NCBI GenBank assembly: GCA_944322325.1
Contig: CALUOQ010000001.1
Location: 62,001 to 126,000, forward strand
Direction of reading: 5' to 3'
Source: an uncultured Alloprevotella sp.
GTDB taxonomy: Bacteria > Bacteroidota > Bacteroidia > Bacteroidales > Bacteroidaceae
Length of the DNA stretch: 64,000 nt
A program made the translations under genes and the position numbers. Every line of letters starts with the position of its first letter. Positions within the stretch are counted from its first letter, which is position 1. A model generated the notes under the pieces. It did not search any database and was not told the DNA's origin. It worked only from the letters and a program-made list of their open reading frames with translations. This document shows positions 1-8,161 of this stretch, in pieces.

Positions 1-1058
1 CGCACGTCGGGCTTTTCTTCGCTCAGCAACAGGACGAGGGCCAACAGCAGGCGCGCCACGCCGCCGCCCAGCCCCACCCGTTGACGGCCCGGCCGGGTGC
101 GGCCGACGATGCGGCGCTCCACCTCCTCGGCCGGTACTGACAGGTAGGTCCGCAGAAACGCCGACTCGCGCGCTGCGTCCGGCACTCCGGCATACAGGCG
201 CGTCGTCTCCTCGCTCAGGGTGACGAGGTCCGCCGTCACGCCCGGCGGACGGCCGGAGCGTCCATAGCGGGACAGAAATTCCCGTCCCGCTTCGTCTCCG
301 CCGGTTTCCGCCAGGCGGGAGAGGTAGCAGAACGTAACGGGGTCGTACTTCAGCCGCCCCCGCCGGTACACGTCGCGGTACGGTTCCAAGTCCTCCGCCG
401 CAGGCGCATGGCCCACGGCCCACGCCACCGACAACAGCGTGCGCCACCGGCGCGCCAGGCTCTCGGGTACGTACTCGCCCGGTGCCGCCAGGAGCCCGCG
501 CCACAGTTCCGCCTCCCGTCCGAACAGCCGCGGCAGCGCCTCGCGGGCCGTCTGCTCCAACCCGTAGCCGGGGCAGAGCGGCGCCAGGCGCAGGGCCGTA
601 ACCAGGCCGAACCGCCCTTCGAAGCACGTGGCGGCAGCCTCCGTCAGGCGTTCCGCCACTGCCCGCGTCTGCCGTCCGTAAAGGTCATCATACGACGCCT
701 CCACCAGTCCGCGCCGCGTCAGGTAGGCCAAGGCGAAGCCTATGCCCGCCTGCCCGCGCTCGAAGCCGGCGTCCCCCACCTCGGCAGCCAGCGCCTGCCG
801 CAGCAGGGTCGTCGCAGACTGCTCCAACACTTCGTCACCCAGCAGGGCCGCACACTCGAAAAGGCACAGCGCCAGTCCCGCGCGACCGTCGTACAGACCC
901 GAGCCGCCCACGGCGGGCGCATTCCAGCGAACGTAGTCCGCCAGTGTCCGCAACGTGTCGAGGCCGCTGCCATCCGACGGACGGCGCGGCGAAAAAACAA
1001 CTTCTGCGGAAGCAGGAGAAAGGTCGGACGCTATGTGCGGCTTTTTACGGTCAGTCAT
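1..1058 (-). CDS. LanC-like (lanthionine synthetase C family) protein, 3' part outside window
   Basis: Frame open from an ATG at 1058 to the window edge, 352 codons visible. Residues 54-61 read GLYDGRAG and residues 100-107 ERGQAGIG; these paired glycine-rich GxxG turns followed by Leu/Ala-rich helices are typical of the alpha/alpha barrel of LanC-type cyclases, which add cysteine thiols to dehydrated Ser/Thr in lanthipeptides, and of LanC-like proteins of unknown substrate. The C-terminal zinc ligands (Cys and a CHG motif) would lie beyond the edge, so catalytic competence cannot be judged. It is separated from the DbpA-like gene by 436 bases that include an 80-bp repeat. No dehydratase or precursor peptide is visible on this side. 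Family assignment is from motif pattern only; another barrel protein is possible. Confidence 0.6.
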   Translation of the reverse strand, partial: MTDRKKPHIASDLSPASAEVVFSPRRPSDGSGLDTLRTLADYVRWNAPAVGGSGLYDGRAGLALCLFECAALLGDEVLEQSATTLLRQALAAEVGDAGFERGQAGIGFALAYLTRRGLVEASYDDLYGRQTRAVAERLTEAAATCFEGRFGLVTALRLAPLCPGYGLEQTAREALPRLFGREAELWRGLLAAPGEYVPESLARRWRTLLSVAWAVGHAPAAEDLEPYRDVYRRGRLKYDPVTFCYLSRLAETGGDEAGREFLSRYGRSGRPPGVTADLVTLSEETTRLYAGVPDAARESAFLRTYLSVPAEEVERRIVGRTRPGRQRVGLGGGVARLLLALVLLLSEEKPDV

Positions 1059-1084
1059 AGAATTTCATAGGTATTGGACTTTTG

Positions 1085-1092
1085 CAAATATA
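1085..1092 (-). promoter_or_regulatory. Bacteroidetes -7 box upstream of the LanC-like gene
   Basis: Minus strand reads TATATTTG, matching the Bacteroidetes -7 consensus TAnnTTTG, 26 bp before the ATG at 1058. No TTTG lies at the usual 19-21 bp spacing upstream, so this is a partial match. Confidence 0.4.
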
Positions 1093-1234
1093 GCACTTCT
1101 TTTTATAACAAAGACTATATCATATCGACTTTGAGCCAAACTTCAGAAAAAAAAGAGCACTTATTGCGTGCTTTAGAATAACCATCGGATAACGGGACGC
1201 AACCACCGCTACGCGGCCCGAAGCGCGGCGAAAA

Positions 1235-1314
1235 ACAAGTGTAGTCCCAGAAAATTCTGTCGCTGCGATAGAATTTCCTGGGACTACGATAGAAAAAACG
1301 GGGACTACACTTGT
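1235..1314. repeat. 80-bp modular palindromic repeat, copy 1
   Basis: Starts ACAAGT and ends ACTTGT. Four 13-nt cores (AGTGTAGTCCCAG, GTCGCTGCGATAG, GGGACTACGATAG, GGGACTACACTTG) are separated by 8-nt spacers (AAAATTCT, AATTTCCT, AAAAAACG). It lies 180 bp 3' of the DbpA-like gene, in the 436-base gap 1059-1494, in which I see nothing else except the -7 box. It can fold into a long hairpin because core 1 pairs with cores 3 or 4 and core 2 is nearly self-complementary. Confidence 0.9.
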
Positions 1315-1494
1315 TTCGCCGGACTCTACGCAGACTCCGCACAGCCGACGCCCTAAAACATCTGCCCGCACGACACCTGCAAGAAAGGCCTACCACGCCG
1401 TAACCACGGAGCGCCCTCGCGTTTCGCCTGTCCGCGACAGGACAGCGGCCCACGGAGGTGCGCTCGCCGCCGGCAGCGGCGTGCGCGACGGGCA

Positions 1495-2877
1495 TCAGTG
1501 GCGCATCAGCTCCACCAGCGTGCGGAGGCCCTTGATTTTCTCCCCGGCCACGGCACGCAGGGCGGCGCGCACTTTCGCGCGGTCAACGGAGACGTAGGCG
1601 TAGCGGTCCTTCACGTCGATGCGGCCCAGGTCGTCCGCGCGGAGGCCGCCCTTCTTGCAAAAGAAGCCGACGAGGTCCGCCTTGCTGATTTTGTCCTTAC
1701 GTCCCTTGCCGACGTAGACGGTGACCCAGCGCGGCTCCACGGGCGACAGGGGCGGCTGGGCGGGCACGTAGTCCTCGGGCTGACAGTCGAGGTAGTCGGG
1801 CAACGCCTCCTTGGGGTTGATGAGAAAGTAGCTTTGCCCACCGGCCTCCCAACGGCCCGTACGCCCCGTACGGTGGACGTAGGCGTTGCGGTCGGCCGGC
1901 AAGTGGTAGTGGACGACGGCCTCGACCTCGGGAATGTCGAGCCCGCGCGCGGCGAGGTCGGTCGAGACGAGCACATTGCTGCACCCGCTGCGAAACTTGT
2001 AGACGGCGCGCTCGCGCCACTGCTGCTCCATGCCGCCGTGGTAGCGCTCGGCGTGGAAACCGGTGCGCGCCAAGTGCTCCCCTACCCGCTCCACGCTTTC
2101 ACGGTAACCCACGAACACGATGGTCGGGCGGCCCCGCAGGTCGCCCAGCAGGGCCGTCAGCGTGTCGAGCTTGTCATTTTCGGGTGAGTGCACGACGAAA
2201 TGGCGGATGCGCCCCGTCGGGGCGGACGGACCGCCGGTCAGGTAGTCCAACCGCAGCGCCGGGCGGCGATGGGCGCCGCCGAAGGCCGACACGAAAGGGG
2301 CTATCTCCTCGCTGTCGGTGGCTGAGGTCAGCACGAGACGGCGCACGCCGGGCAGGGCGGCGACCACGCGGCGCATTTCGTCGCGAAAGCCCAGCTCGAG
2401 GCACTTGTCGAACTCGTCGACGACGAGCCAGCGCACCGCGGCGCCCGCGATGTTTTCCTTGTCCAAGTGGTCGCACAGGCGACCGGGCGTGGCGAATATC
2501 ACCTGGGGCCGGACGCTGCGCATCAGGCGGTGCTCGTCCATGGCGGGACGCCCGCCGTGGCAGCAGACGGAACGATACGGTGTGCGGAGGGAGCGGAATA
2601 CGCCCTCGACCTGCTGCGCCAGCTCGCGCGAGGGGACGAGAACCACGGCCTGCACGGCGTCGGACGCGACGTCGAGCCACGTAGCGAGGGGCAGCAGGTA
2701 GGCCAGCGTCTTGCCGCTCCCGGTCGGCGAGAGCAGGACGACGTCACGGTCGCCCAGCCCGGCCTCCCACATGGCTTCCTGCATCGGGCTGAGCCGCTCA
2801 ATGCCTTGCCGGCCGAGCGACTGCATGAGTTGAGTCCGGTCGCAAGGCGTGCCGGACGATGGGGTCTGTGAGGACAT
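1495..2877 (-). CDS. dbpA: DEAD-box RNA helicase, DbpA-like
   Basis: 460 residues. Motif I is PTGSGKT at 51-57, followed by Ia PSRELAQQ, Ib TPGR, motif II DEFD near 152 (rather than DEAD), III SAT, V ARGLDIP and VI HRTGRTGR. The last 75 residues match the DbpA RNA-binding domain (a divergent RRM, starting VYVGKGRKDKISK), which directs DbpA to helix 92 of 23S rRNA during large-subunit assembly. The Ala-to-Phe change in motif II is conservative for function as both aspartates remain. Last gene of a run starting with dcp at 7735; 28 bp separate it from the cyclo-ligase gene upstream. The specific symbol rests on the C-terminal domain. Confidence 0.88.
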   Translation of the reverse strand: MSSQTPSSGTPCDRTQLMQSLGRQGIERLSPMQEAMWEAGLGDRDVVLLSPTGSGKTLAYLLPLATWLDVASDAVQAVVLVPSRELAQQVEGVFRSLRTPYRSVCCHGGRPAMDEHRLMRSVRPQVIFATPGRLCDHLDKENIAGAAVRWLVVDEFDKCLELGFRDEMRRVVAALPGVRRLVLTSATDSEEIAPFVSAFGGAHRRPALRLDYLTGGPSAPTGRIRHFVVHSPENDKLDTLTALLGDLRGRPTIVFVGYRESVERVGEHLARTGFHAERYHGGMEQQWRERAVYKFRSGCSNVLVSTDLAARGLDIPEVEAVVHYHLPADRNAYVHRTGRTGRWEAGGQSYFLINPKEALPDYLDCQPEDYVPAQPPLSPVEPRWVTVYVGKGRKDKISKADLVGFFCKKGGLRADDLGRIDVKDRYAYVSVDRAKVRAALRAVAGEKIKGLRTLVELMRH

Positions 2878-2905
2878 GCAATAAACGGGTTGATGGGTGA
2901 AACAA

Positions 2906-3445
2906 TCAAATCACTTCGTCGACCGGGACGTCGGTCGCGTCTACGGGGACTTGCGCCACGCGCTGGAAGTCGAAGCACAGCCCGAGCAGACGGCAACCTT
3001 CGCGACGCAACCGGGGCAACAGGCGGTCGTAATATCCCCGTCCGCGCCCCAGACGGCGACCTGCCTGGTCGAAGGCCAGCCCCGGCACGACAGCCACGTC
3101 GATGGTGTCGTACGCCGCAAAGCGCCGGCCCGTCGGTTCGCCAATGCCGAAAGCACCGGCCGCCAGCGCAGCCTCGCCCTCGTAGGGAGCCAAGTAGAGG
3201 TCGTCGCCGTCGACCACGGGCAGAAGCAGCTGTTTCCGCCCGCACCAGCGCCGCAGGAACGCGCGGGTGTCCACCTCGTCGGGAAGGGAGTGATAGGCCA
3301 GCACGACCCGCGCCGTGCGAAACGCCGGATGCGCTTCCAGCCGGGACAGCGGGGCCTGCGAGAGGACGTGCAACTGCTCCGGGCTGTACGTGCGCTTACG
3401 CTCTCTTATGACTCGGCGGAGCGCTGCCTTGGATAGCGGGTCCAC
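2906..3445 (-). CDS. 5-formyltetrahydrofolate cyclo-ligase
   Basis: 179 residues, the usual length of this small enzyme, which uses ATP to convert 5-formyl-THF to 5,10-methenyl-THF, returning a storage folate to the one-carbon pool. The signature is GRGRGYYDRLLPRL around residues 133-146, which binds folate and phosphate; the N-terminal basic stretch (RRVIRERKRTYS) is also typical. Its start lies 40 nt inside the 3' end of the S41 protease gene, suggesting translational coupling within the operon. Confidence 0.93.
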   Translation of the reverse strand: MDPLSKAALRRVIRERKRTYSPEQLHVLSQAPLSRLEAHPAFRTARVVLAYHSLPDEVDTRAFLRRWCGRKQLLLPVVDGDDLYLAPYEGEAALAAGAFGIGEPTGRRFAAYDTIDVAVVPGLAFDQAGRRLGRGRGYYDRLLPRLRREGCRLLGLCFDFQRVAQVPVDATDVPVDEVI

Positions 3446-5166
3446 GTCGGCCGTTGTAAGTCAGGGAAAAGAAGAAAGGCTTCGCGCGCCCGCCTCAGTC
3501 CGTCACGGCGAAACCACGCGGTGGTTTTCGGTTTCTTCGCGACGGGTTCGACGCTGGGGAAGGTGGCTCCCTCCTGAATGACGTCGAGGGCGCGCTTCAC
3601 GGCGTTGTCCGAGCGGTTCACATACTCGGCCGAGGCTTCCGTATCGAGGAGCTGGTCAACAATGTAACCGTACAGATAACTCGTAAACAGGTCGTGCGAG
3701 GTGCGGAGCATACGGTTGCGGCGCTTCAGGCCGTTGCGTTCGGCAAAGACGGCGAACTTCTCCACGATGTCCTGCCGGTCGAGATAACCGAGCAGCTCGT
3801 CGAGCGAGTCGAACCGGGCGAGGCGGGCGCGGTGGTCGTCGACGTAGGCATAGGCAAAGCGGATAAGGTTTCCCGTCAGGTAGGCGTCGCGGAAGTAGGA
3901 CGTCATGCCGAGCGTGTCGCGGGGCACAAAGATGTCGGGAATGATGCCCCCGCCGCCGTAAACGGTGCGCCCGCCCACCGTCTTGTAGGAGGGGCCGTTC
4001 GTCTTGATACTGTCGCGCGAGAAGAATTCGCCATGCTCAGCCCGCTCGAAGAGATCGTTTTCATAGGCTTCTTCCTCGCCGGGCACATAGGGCTTCTGCA
4101 AGCAACGACCGGCAGGCGTGTAATAACGGGCGATAGTGAGGCGAAGCAGACTGCCGTCGGAAAATTCGATGGGTTCCTGGACAAGGCCCTTGCCGAACGA
4201 CCTGCGACCGACAATGGTGCCGCGGTCGTTGTCCTGGATGGCTCCGGCGAAAATTTCGCTGGCCGAGGCGGTGCCCTCATCGATGAGCACGACGAGCGGC
4301 AGGCTTTGATAGGTGCCCCGACCGTCGCTCATATATTCCTTGCGAGGCGAACGGTGGCCCTCGGTGTAGAGGATGAGGCGATCCTTCGGCAGGAACTCGT
4401 TGGCCATCTGTACGGCAGGCACCATGTAGCCGCCGAGATTTCCGCGCAGGTCAAGCACAAGACTGCGAAACCGCTCGCGGTTGAGTTTGGCCAAAGCGGC
4501 AAGGAACTCGGAATAAGTCGTCTCGGCAAAAGTGTTTACCCGGATATAACCGGTCGTCTCGTCGAGCATGTAGACGGCGTCGATACTCTTGACCGGCACG
4601 TCGCCGCGCACAATGGAGAAGTTGAGCATTCCTTTTGTCCCCGGGCGGACCACACCGAGCCGCACGGTGCTCTCGGCCGGACCCTTGAGGCGGCTCATGG
4701 TGGCTGTGTCGGTGACGACCTTGCCTACGTAGGGCTTGCCGTCAATAGCCACGATGCGATCGCCCGCCTGGATGCCCACTTCTTCCGAAGGCCCGCCGGG
4801 AATGGCCCGCACGATAAGCACGCTGTCCCGGTAGATAGTAAACTGTACGCCTATGCCCGAAAAACTTCCCTTAAGGTCCTGCATGGATTCCTCTACATCC
4901 TTGGCTGTGGTGTAAGTGGAATGCGGGTCGAGCTCCTTGAGTATTTGCGGCATGGCTTTCTCGACGAGGTCGGAGATATTGACCTTGTCGACATACTGGG
5001 CGTCGACGATGTGCAAAAGGTCGTTGATTTTGTTGCTTGACGTGTTGATGATGTTCAGCCGGTTGCCCGAATAATGGTTGGCATAGAAACTGCCTATCAG
5101 GATGCCGAGCACGATACCCACCGCCACCACAAGGGGGACAAAGCGCGGGGAGTTGATTTTGTTCAT
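3406..5166 (-). CDS. C-terminal processing peptidase, S41 family (CtpA/Prc type)
   Basis: 586 residues. A single membrane anchor at about 9-27 (FVPLVVAVGIVLGILIGSF) puts the protease domain in the periplasm. A PDZ domain (about 95-180, with GIQAGDRIVAIDG) precedes the S41 core. The catalytic Ser lies in GTASASEIF near residue 302 and the Lys in SFGKG near 325, the Ser-Lys dyad of tail-specific proteases. The usual DLRGNPGG motif reads DLRGNLGG. A C-terminal extension of over 200 residues follows the catalytic core. The gene overlaps the cyclo-ligase by 40 nt and follows the dCMP deaminase by 15 nt. Confidence 0.92.
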   Translation of the reverse strand: MNKINSPRFVPLVVAVGIVLGILIGSFYANHYSGNRLNIINTSSNKINDLLHIVDAQYVDKVNISDLVEKAMPQILKELDPHSTYTTAKDVEESMQDLKGSFSGIGVQFTIYRDSVLIVRAIPGGPSEEVGIQAGDRIVAIDGKPYVGKVVTDTATMSRLKGPAESTVRLGVVRPGTKGMLNFSIVRGDVPVKSIDAVYMLDETTGYIRVNTFAETTYSEFLAALAKLNRERFRSLVLDLRGNLGGYMVPAVQMANEFLPKDRLILYTEGHRSPRKEYMSDGRGTYQSLPLVVLIDEGTASASEIFAGAIQDNDRGTIVGRRSFGKGLVQEPIEFSDGSLLRLTIARYYTPAGRCLQKPYVPGEEEAYENDLFERAEHGEFFSRDSIKTNGPSYKTVGGRTVYGGGGIIPDIFVPRDTLGMTSYFRDAYLTGNLIRFAYAYVDDHRARLARFDSLDELLGYLDRQDIVEKFAVFAERNGLKRRNRMLRTSHDLFTSYLYGYIVDQLLDTEASAEYVNRSDNAVKRALDVIQEGATFPSVEPVAKKPKTTAWFRRDGLRRAREAFLLFPDLQRPTWTRYPRQRSAES

Positions 5167-5181
5167 AGGCTATAGAGAGAC

Positions 5182-5649
5182 TTAAGGTTGTGACAGAACG
5201 GACGGAACGCCGTCTGTCGGGATTTCAAGCAAGAGGGTTTCGATGCCGGCGCGCTGCAGGAGTTCAAGTCCGTCGGCCAGACGGTAAGCCTCGCCGTAGA
5301 CAACGCGCTTGATGCCGGCCTGGATGATGAGTTTGGCGCACTCGATGCACGGCGAGGCGGTGACGTAGAGCGTGGCGCCGTCGGAATTGTTGCCCGAACG
5401 GGCTATTTTCGTAATGGCGTTGGCCTCGGCGTGCAGGACGTAGGGCTTCGTGAGCCCGTTGGCATCCTCGCAGACATTCTCGAAGCCAGAGGGTGTACCG
5501 TTGTAACCGTCGCTGATGATCATCTTGTCCTTCACGATGAGCGCGCCTACCTGGCGGCGCCGGCAGTAGGAGTTTTCGGCCCAGATGCGGGCCATGCGCA
5601 GATAGCGACAGTCCAGTTCGTATTGCTTGTGCTGTTCCTGTTCGGTCAT
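5182..5649 (-). CDS. dCMP deaminase family protein
   Basis: 155 residues of the cytidine/deoxycytidylate deaminase superfamily. The zinc site is visible as HAEANAI near residue 73 and PCIECAKLI near 100 (H-A-E ... P-C-x2-C). The family deaminates dCMP to dUMP, feeding dTMP synthesis; ComEB-type proteins belong here, and a role in competence is not implied. Second gene of the dcp operon, 13 nt after dcp and 15 nt before the S41 protease gene. Confidence 0.9.
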   Translation of the reverse strand: MTEQEQHKQYELDCRYLRMARIWAENSYCRRRQVGALIVKDKMIISDGYNGTPSGFENVCEDANGLTKPYVLHAEANAITKIARSGNNSDGATLYVTASPCIECAKLIIQAGIKRVVYGEAYRLADGLELLQRAGIETLLLEIPTDGVPSVLSQP

Positions 5650-5662
5650 GTAGGTCGAAAAA

Positions 5663-7735
5663 TTAGCGGTCGACGCCGTTGCGTCGCAGCAGGGCGTCGA
5701 TGGTGGGTTTGCGGCCGCGGAAACGTTCGTAGAGCACCATGGGCGGCTCGGTTCCGCCGCGCGACAGAATATGGTCGCGGAAGCATTGCGCCGTCCGGCG
5801 GTCGAAGATGCCGCGCTCCTGGAAGAGCGAGAAAGCGTCGGCGTCGAGCACCTCGGCCCACTTGTAGCTGTAATACCCCGCCGCGTAGCCGCCTGACATG
5901 ATGTGGCTGAACTGCACCGTCATGCAGGTGCCGTCAACTTGCGGCAGGAGCTGGGCCCGTTTCCAAGCCTCGCGTTCGAAAGCCGGCACGTCGGCCTCGA
6001 AGGGCGCAGTCTGGGTGTAGTAGGCCATGTCGAGCAGGCCGAACGACACTTGGCGCATACAGGCGTAGGCCACGTTGAAGTTGCGGCTGGCCACGATACG
6101 GTCGATGAGTTCATCGGGCAGGGGTTCGCCCGTCTCGTAATGCACTGCAAATGTGCGCAGGAACTCGCGCTCGGTGAAGTAGTTCTCCATGAACTGCGAA
6201 GGCAGTTCGACAAAATCCCAGTAAACGCTCGTCCCACTCAGGGAACGATAGCACGTACGGGCAAAGATGGAGTGAAGCGCATGACCGAACTCGTGGAGGA
6301 AGGTCTCGACCTCACCGGGTGTCAGCAGGGCGGGCTTCGTCGGGGTGGGCTTCGTCAGGTTCATCACAACCGACACTTGCGGCCGGCTGTCGGTGCCGTC
6401 GGGCTCTGTCCACTGCTCCTTATAACTCGTTTCCCAGGCTCCGCTCTGCTTGCCGGCACGGGGATGGAAATCGGCGTAAAGCACAGCAAGGAAACTGCCG
6501 TCGGCGTCGAGCACATCGTAGGCCGTGACGTCGGGATGGTAGACCGGAATGTCCGGATTGGGGCGAAACGTAATGCCATAAAGGCGGTGGGCCAGACCGA
6601 ACACGCCTTCCTTCACCCGAGCAAGCTCGAAGTAAGGACGAAGCATCTCGGGGTCGAGGTCGTAGCGCTCGAGCTGGAGCTTATGACTGTAATAGGCAAA
6701 ATCCCAAGGCTGGAGCTCGAAACCGGGCTCCTCCATCTGCCGGGCCTTGCGCTCCACGTCGGCCACCTCGGCGAGCGCGGCGGGACGATAGGCGTCGATG
6801 AGTTCATCGAACAGGCGGTAGACGTTTGCACTGCTGGCCGCCATGCGCCGTTGCAGGGCATAGTCGGCATAGGTGGAGTAGCCCAAGAGCTGGGCCAGCT
6901 CACGCCGCAGATTGACCAAGCGACGCACGATGCCGAAGTTGTTGTAGGCATCGTCGTGGGTGCACTTGGTGTTATAGGCCATATAGAGGCGCCGGCGAAG
7001 TTCCCGGCTGTTGGCGTACATCATAAAGGGGCCGTACGACGGCGCCTGGAGCGTAATGGCCCAGCCGTCGAATCCCCGCTCGCGCGCCGTGGCGGCGGCC
7101 TGCTCCCGCTGCATCTCGGGCAGCCCCGAGAGCTGGGCCTCGTCCGTGAGGTGAAGGACGAAATTCTGCGTTTCCTTCAGGTTGTTCTGCGAGAACTGTA
7201 GGGCCAGCGTGGAGAGTTCGGACGTGATGGCACGCAACCGCTCCTTGCCCGCGGCGTCAAGCAGGGCACCGCTGCGGCGGAAGCCTTCGTACGTCTTCTC
7301 CAACAGCGTTTTCTGTTCCTCCGTCAGCCCGGCCGGTGGGGCGTCGTGCACCGCTTTCACCCGTGCGAAAAGCTCGGCGTTCAGCATGATGTTGTTGGCA
7401 TGCGCCGACAGGAGGGGCGACATCTGCTGGGCCAATTCGTCGAGCTGATCGTTGGTTTCGGCACTCAGCAGATTGAAAAACACGGTCGACACGCGGTCGA
7501 GCAATTCGCCACTGCGGTCGAGCGCCTCGACGGTGTTGGCAAAGGTGGGAGGCTCCGGATTGTTCGCAATGCGTTGTACTTCTTCATCCTCGCGGCGCAT
7601 ACCTTCACGCATAGCCGGTTCGAAGTGTTCGAAACGGATACGATCGAACGGGACGACGCCGTGCGGAGTGCCGTATGGGCACAAAAACGGGTTTTCGGTG
7701 GATACAGACAAAATGTCGGCTTCTGCTTTTTTCAT
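5663..7735 (-). CDS. dcp: M3 family zinc metallopeptidase, peptidyl-dipeptidase Dcp type
   Basis: 690 residues. The zinc motif HEFGHALHS lies near residue 480 with a downstream glutamate region (ELPSQFMENYF), as in the thermolysin-like M3 family. The N-terminal NPFLCPYGTPHGVVPFD is typical of Bacteroidetes Dcp, which removes dipeptides from the C terminus of oligopeptides. No signal peptide, so probably cytoplasmic. First gene of the operon to dbpA. The -7 box at 7744-7751 ends only 8 nt before the ATG, so the transcript may have almost no leader. Confidence 0.93.
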   Translation of the reverse strand: MKKAEADILSVSTENPFLCPYGTPHGVVPFDRIRFEHFEPAMREGMRREDEEVQRIANNPEPPTFANTVEALDRSGELLDRVSTVFFNLLSAETNDQLDELAQQMSPLLSAHANNIMLNAELFARVKAVHDAPPAGLTEEQKTLLEKTYEGFRRSGALLDAAGKERLRAITSELSTLALQFSQNNLKETQNFVLHLTDEAQLSGLPEMQREQAAATARERGFDGWAITLQAPSYGPFMMYANSRELRRRLYMAYNTKCTHDDAYNNFGIVRRLVNLRRELAQLLGYSTYADYALQRRMAASSANVYRLFDELIDAYRPAALAEVADVERKARQMEEPGFELQPWDFAYYSHKLQLERYDLDPEMLRPYFELARVKEGVFGLAHRLYGITFRPNPDIPVYHPDVTAYDVLDADGSFLAVLYADFHPRAGKQSGAWETSYKEQWTEPDGTDSRPQVSVVMNLTKPTPTKPALLTPGEVETFLHEFGHALHSIFARTCYRSLSGTSVYWDFVELPSQFMENYFTEREFLRTFAVHYETGEPLPDELIDRIVASRNFNVAYACMRQVSFGLLDMAYYTQTAPFEADVPAFEREAWKRAQLLPQVDGTCMTVQFSHIMSGGYAAGYYSYKWAEVLDADAFSLFQERGIFDRRTAQCFRDHILSRGGTEPPMVLYERFRGRKPTIDALLRRNGVDR

Positions 7736-7743
7736 ATTCAGCG

Positions 7744-7775
7744 CAAAAGTACGATTTTATGGGGCAAACGCCAAA
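7744..7775 (-). promoter_or_regulatory. promoter of dcp operon
   Basis: Minus strand TTTG (7772-7775), 20 bp spacer, TACTTTTG (7744-7751): a full match to TTTG-N19-21-TAnnTTTG. The -7 box sits 8 nt ahead of the start codon. Confidence 0.7.
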
Positions 7776-7880
7776 CCTGGCAGCCACTTCGTCGCACGAT
7801 GCGGGCCGATTTTAGGGCTTTTTATACGAAGCGGAAAATTCAGGCCTACTGCCGTTCCCGGAAGTCCGGCGAACGTAAAA

Positions 7881-7960
7881 ACAAGTGTAGTCCCCGTAAA
7901 AACTGGGACTACGATAGTTTTTACGGGGACTACACTTGTTTTTCCTATGACTACACTTGT
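7881..7960. repeat. 80-bp modular palindromic repeat, copy 2
   Basis: Cores AGTGTAGTCCCCG, GGGACTACGATAG, GGGACTACACTTG and ATGACTACACTTG with spacers TAAAAACT, TTTTTACG, TTTTTCCT. The first 59 bp form a near-perfect palindrome and the last 21 nt add one module ending in ACTTGT. It is 201 bp 3' of the choloylglycine-hydrolase-family gene. The rest of the 426-base gap 7736-8161 holds the dcp promoter and nothing else I recognise. Confidence 0.9.
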
Positions 7961-8161
7961 TCTTACGGGCACAGACTTGGTTTCTGTCCGTACAACGGCA
8001 AGAACTGCGATGCGCCAGCAATGTGCCTCGACCGAGGATGAGAACGAACCGGATTTACTGTCTATTCAGCATACGTAAGTTGTCTGAAAATCGTTCGGTT
8101 ATCTGTCGTTTAGAAAAGCAGTAGTCGAATTGTTTATCTGAATAACGACGGCGCCTTGCAT

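Noticed and set aside
7881-7960. CRISPR-like interpretation of the 21-nt periodicity
   Set aside because: Cores vary, spacers are short and A/T-rich, only four modules occur, and no cas gene is present.
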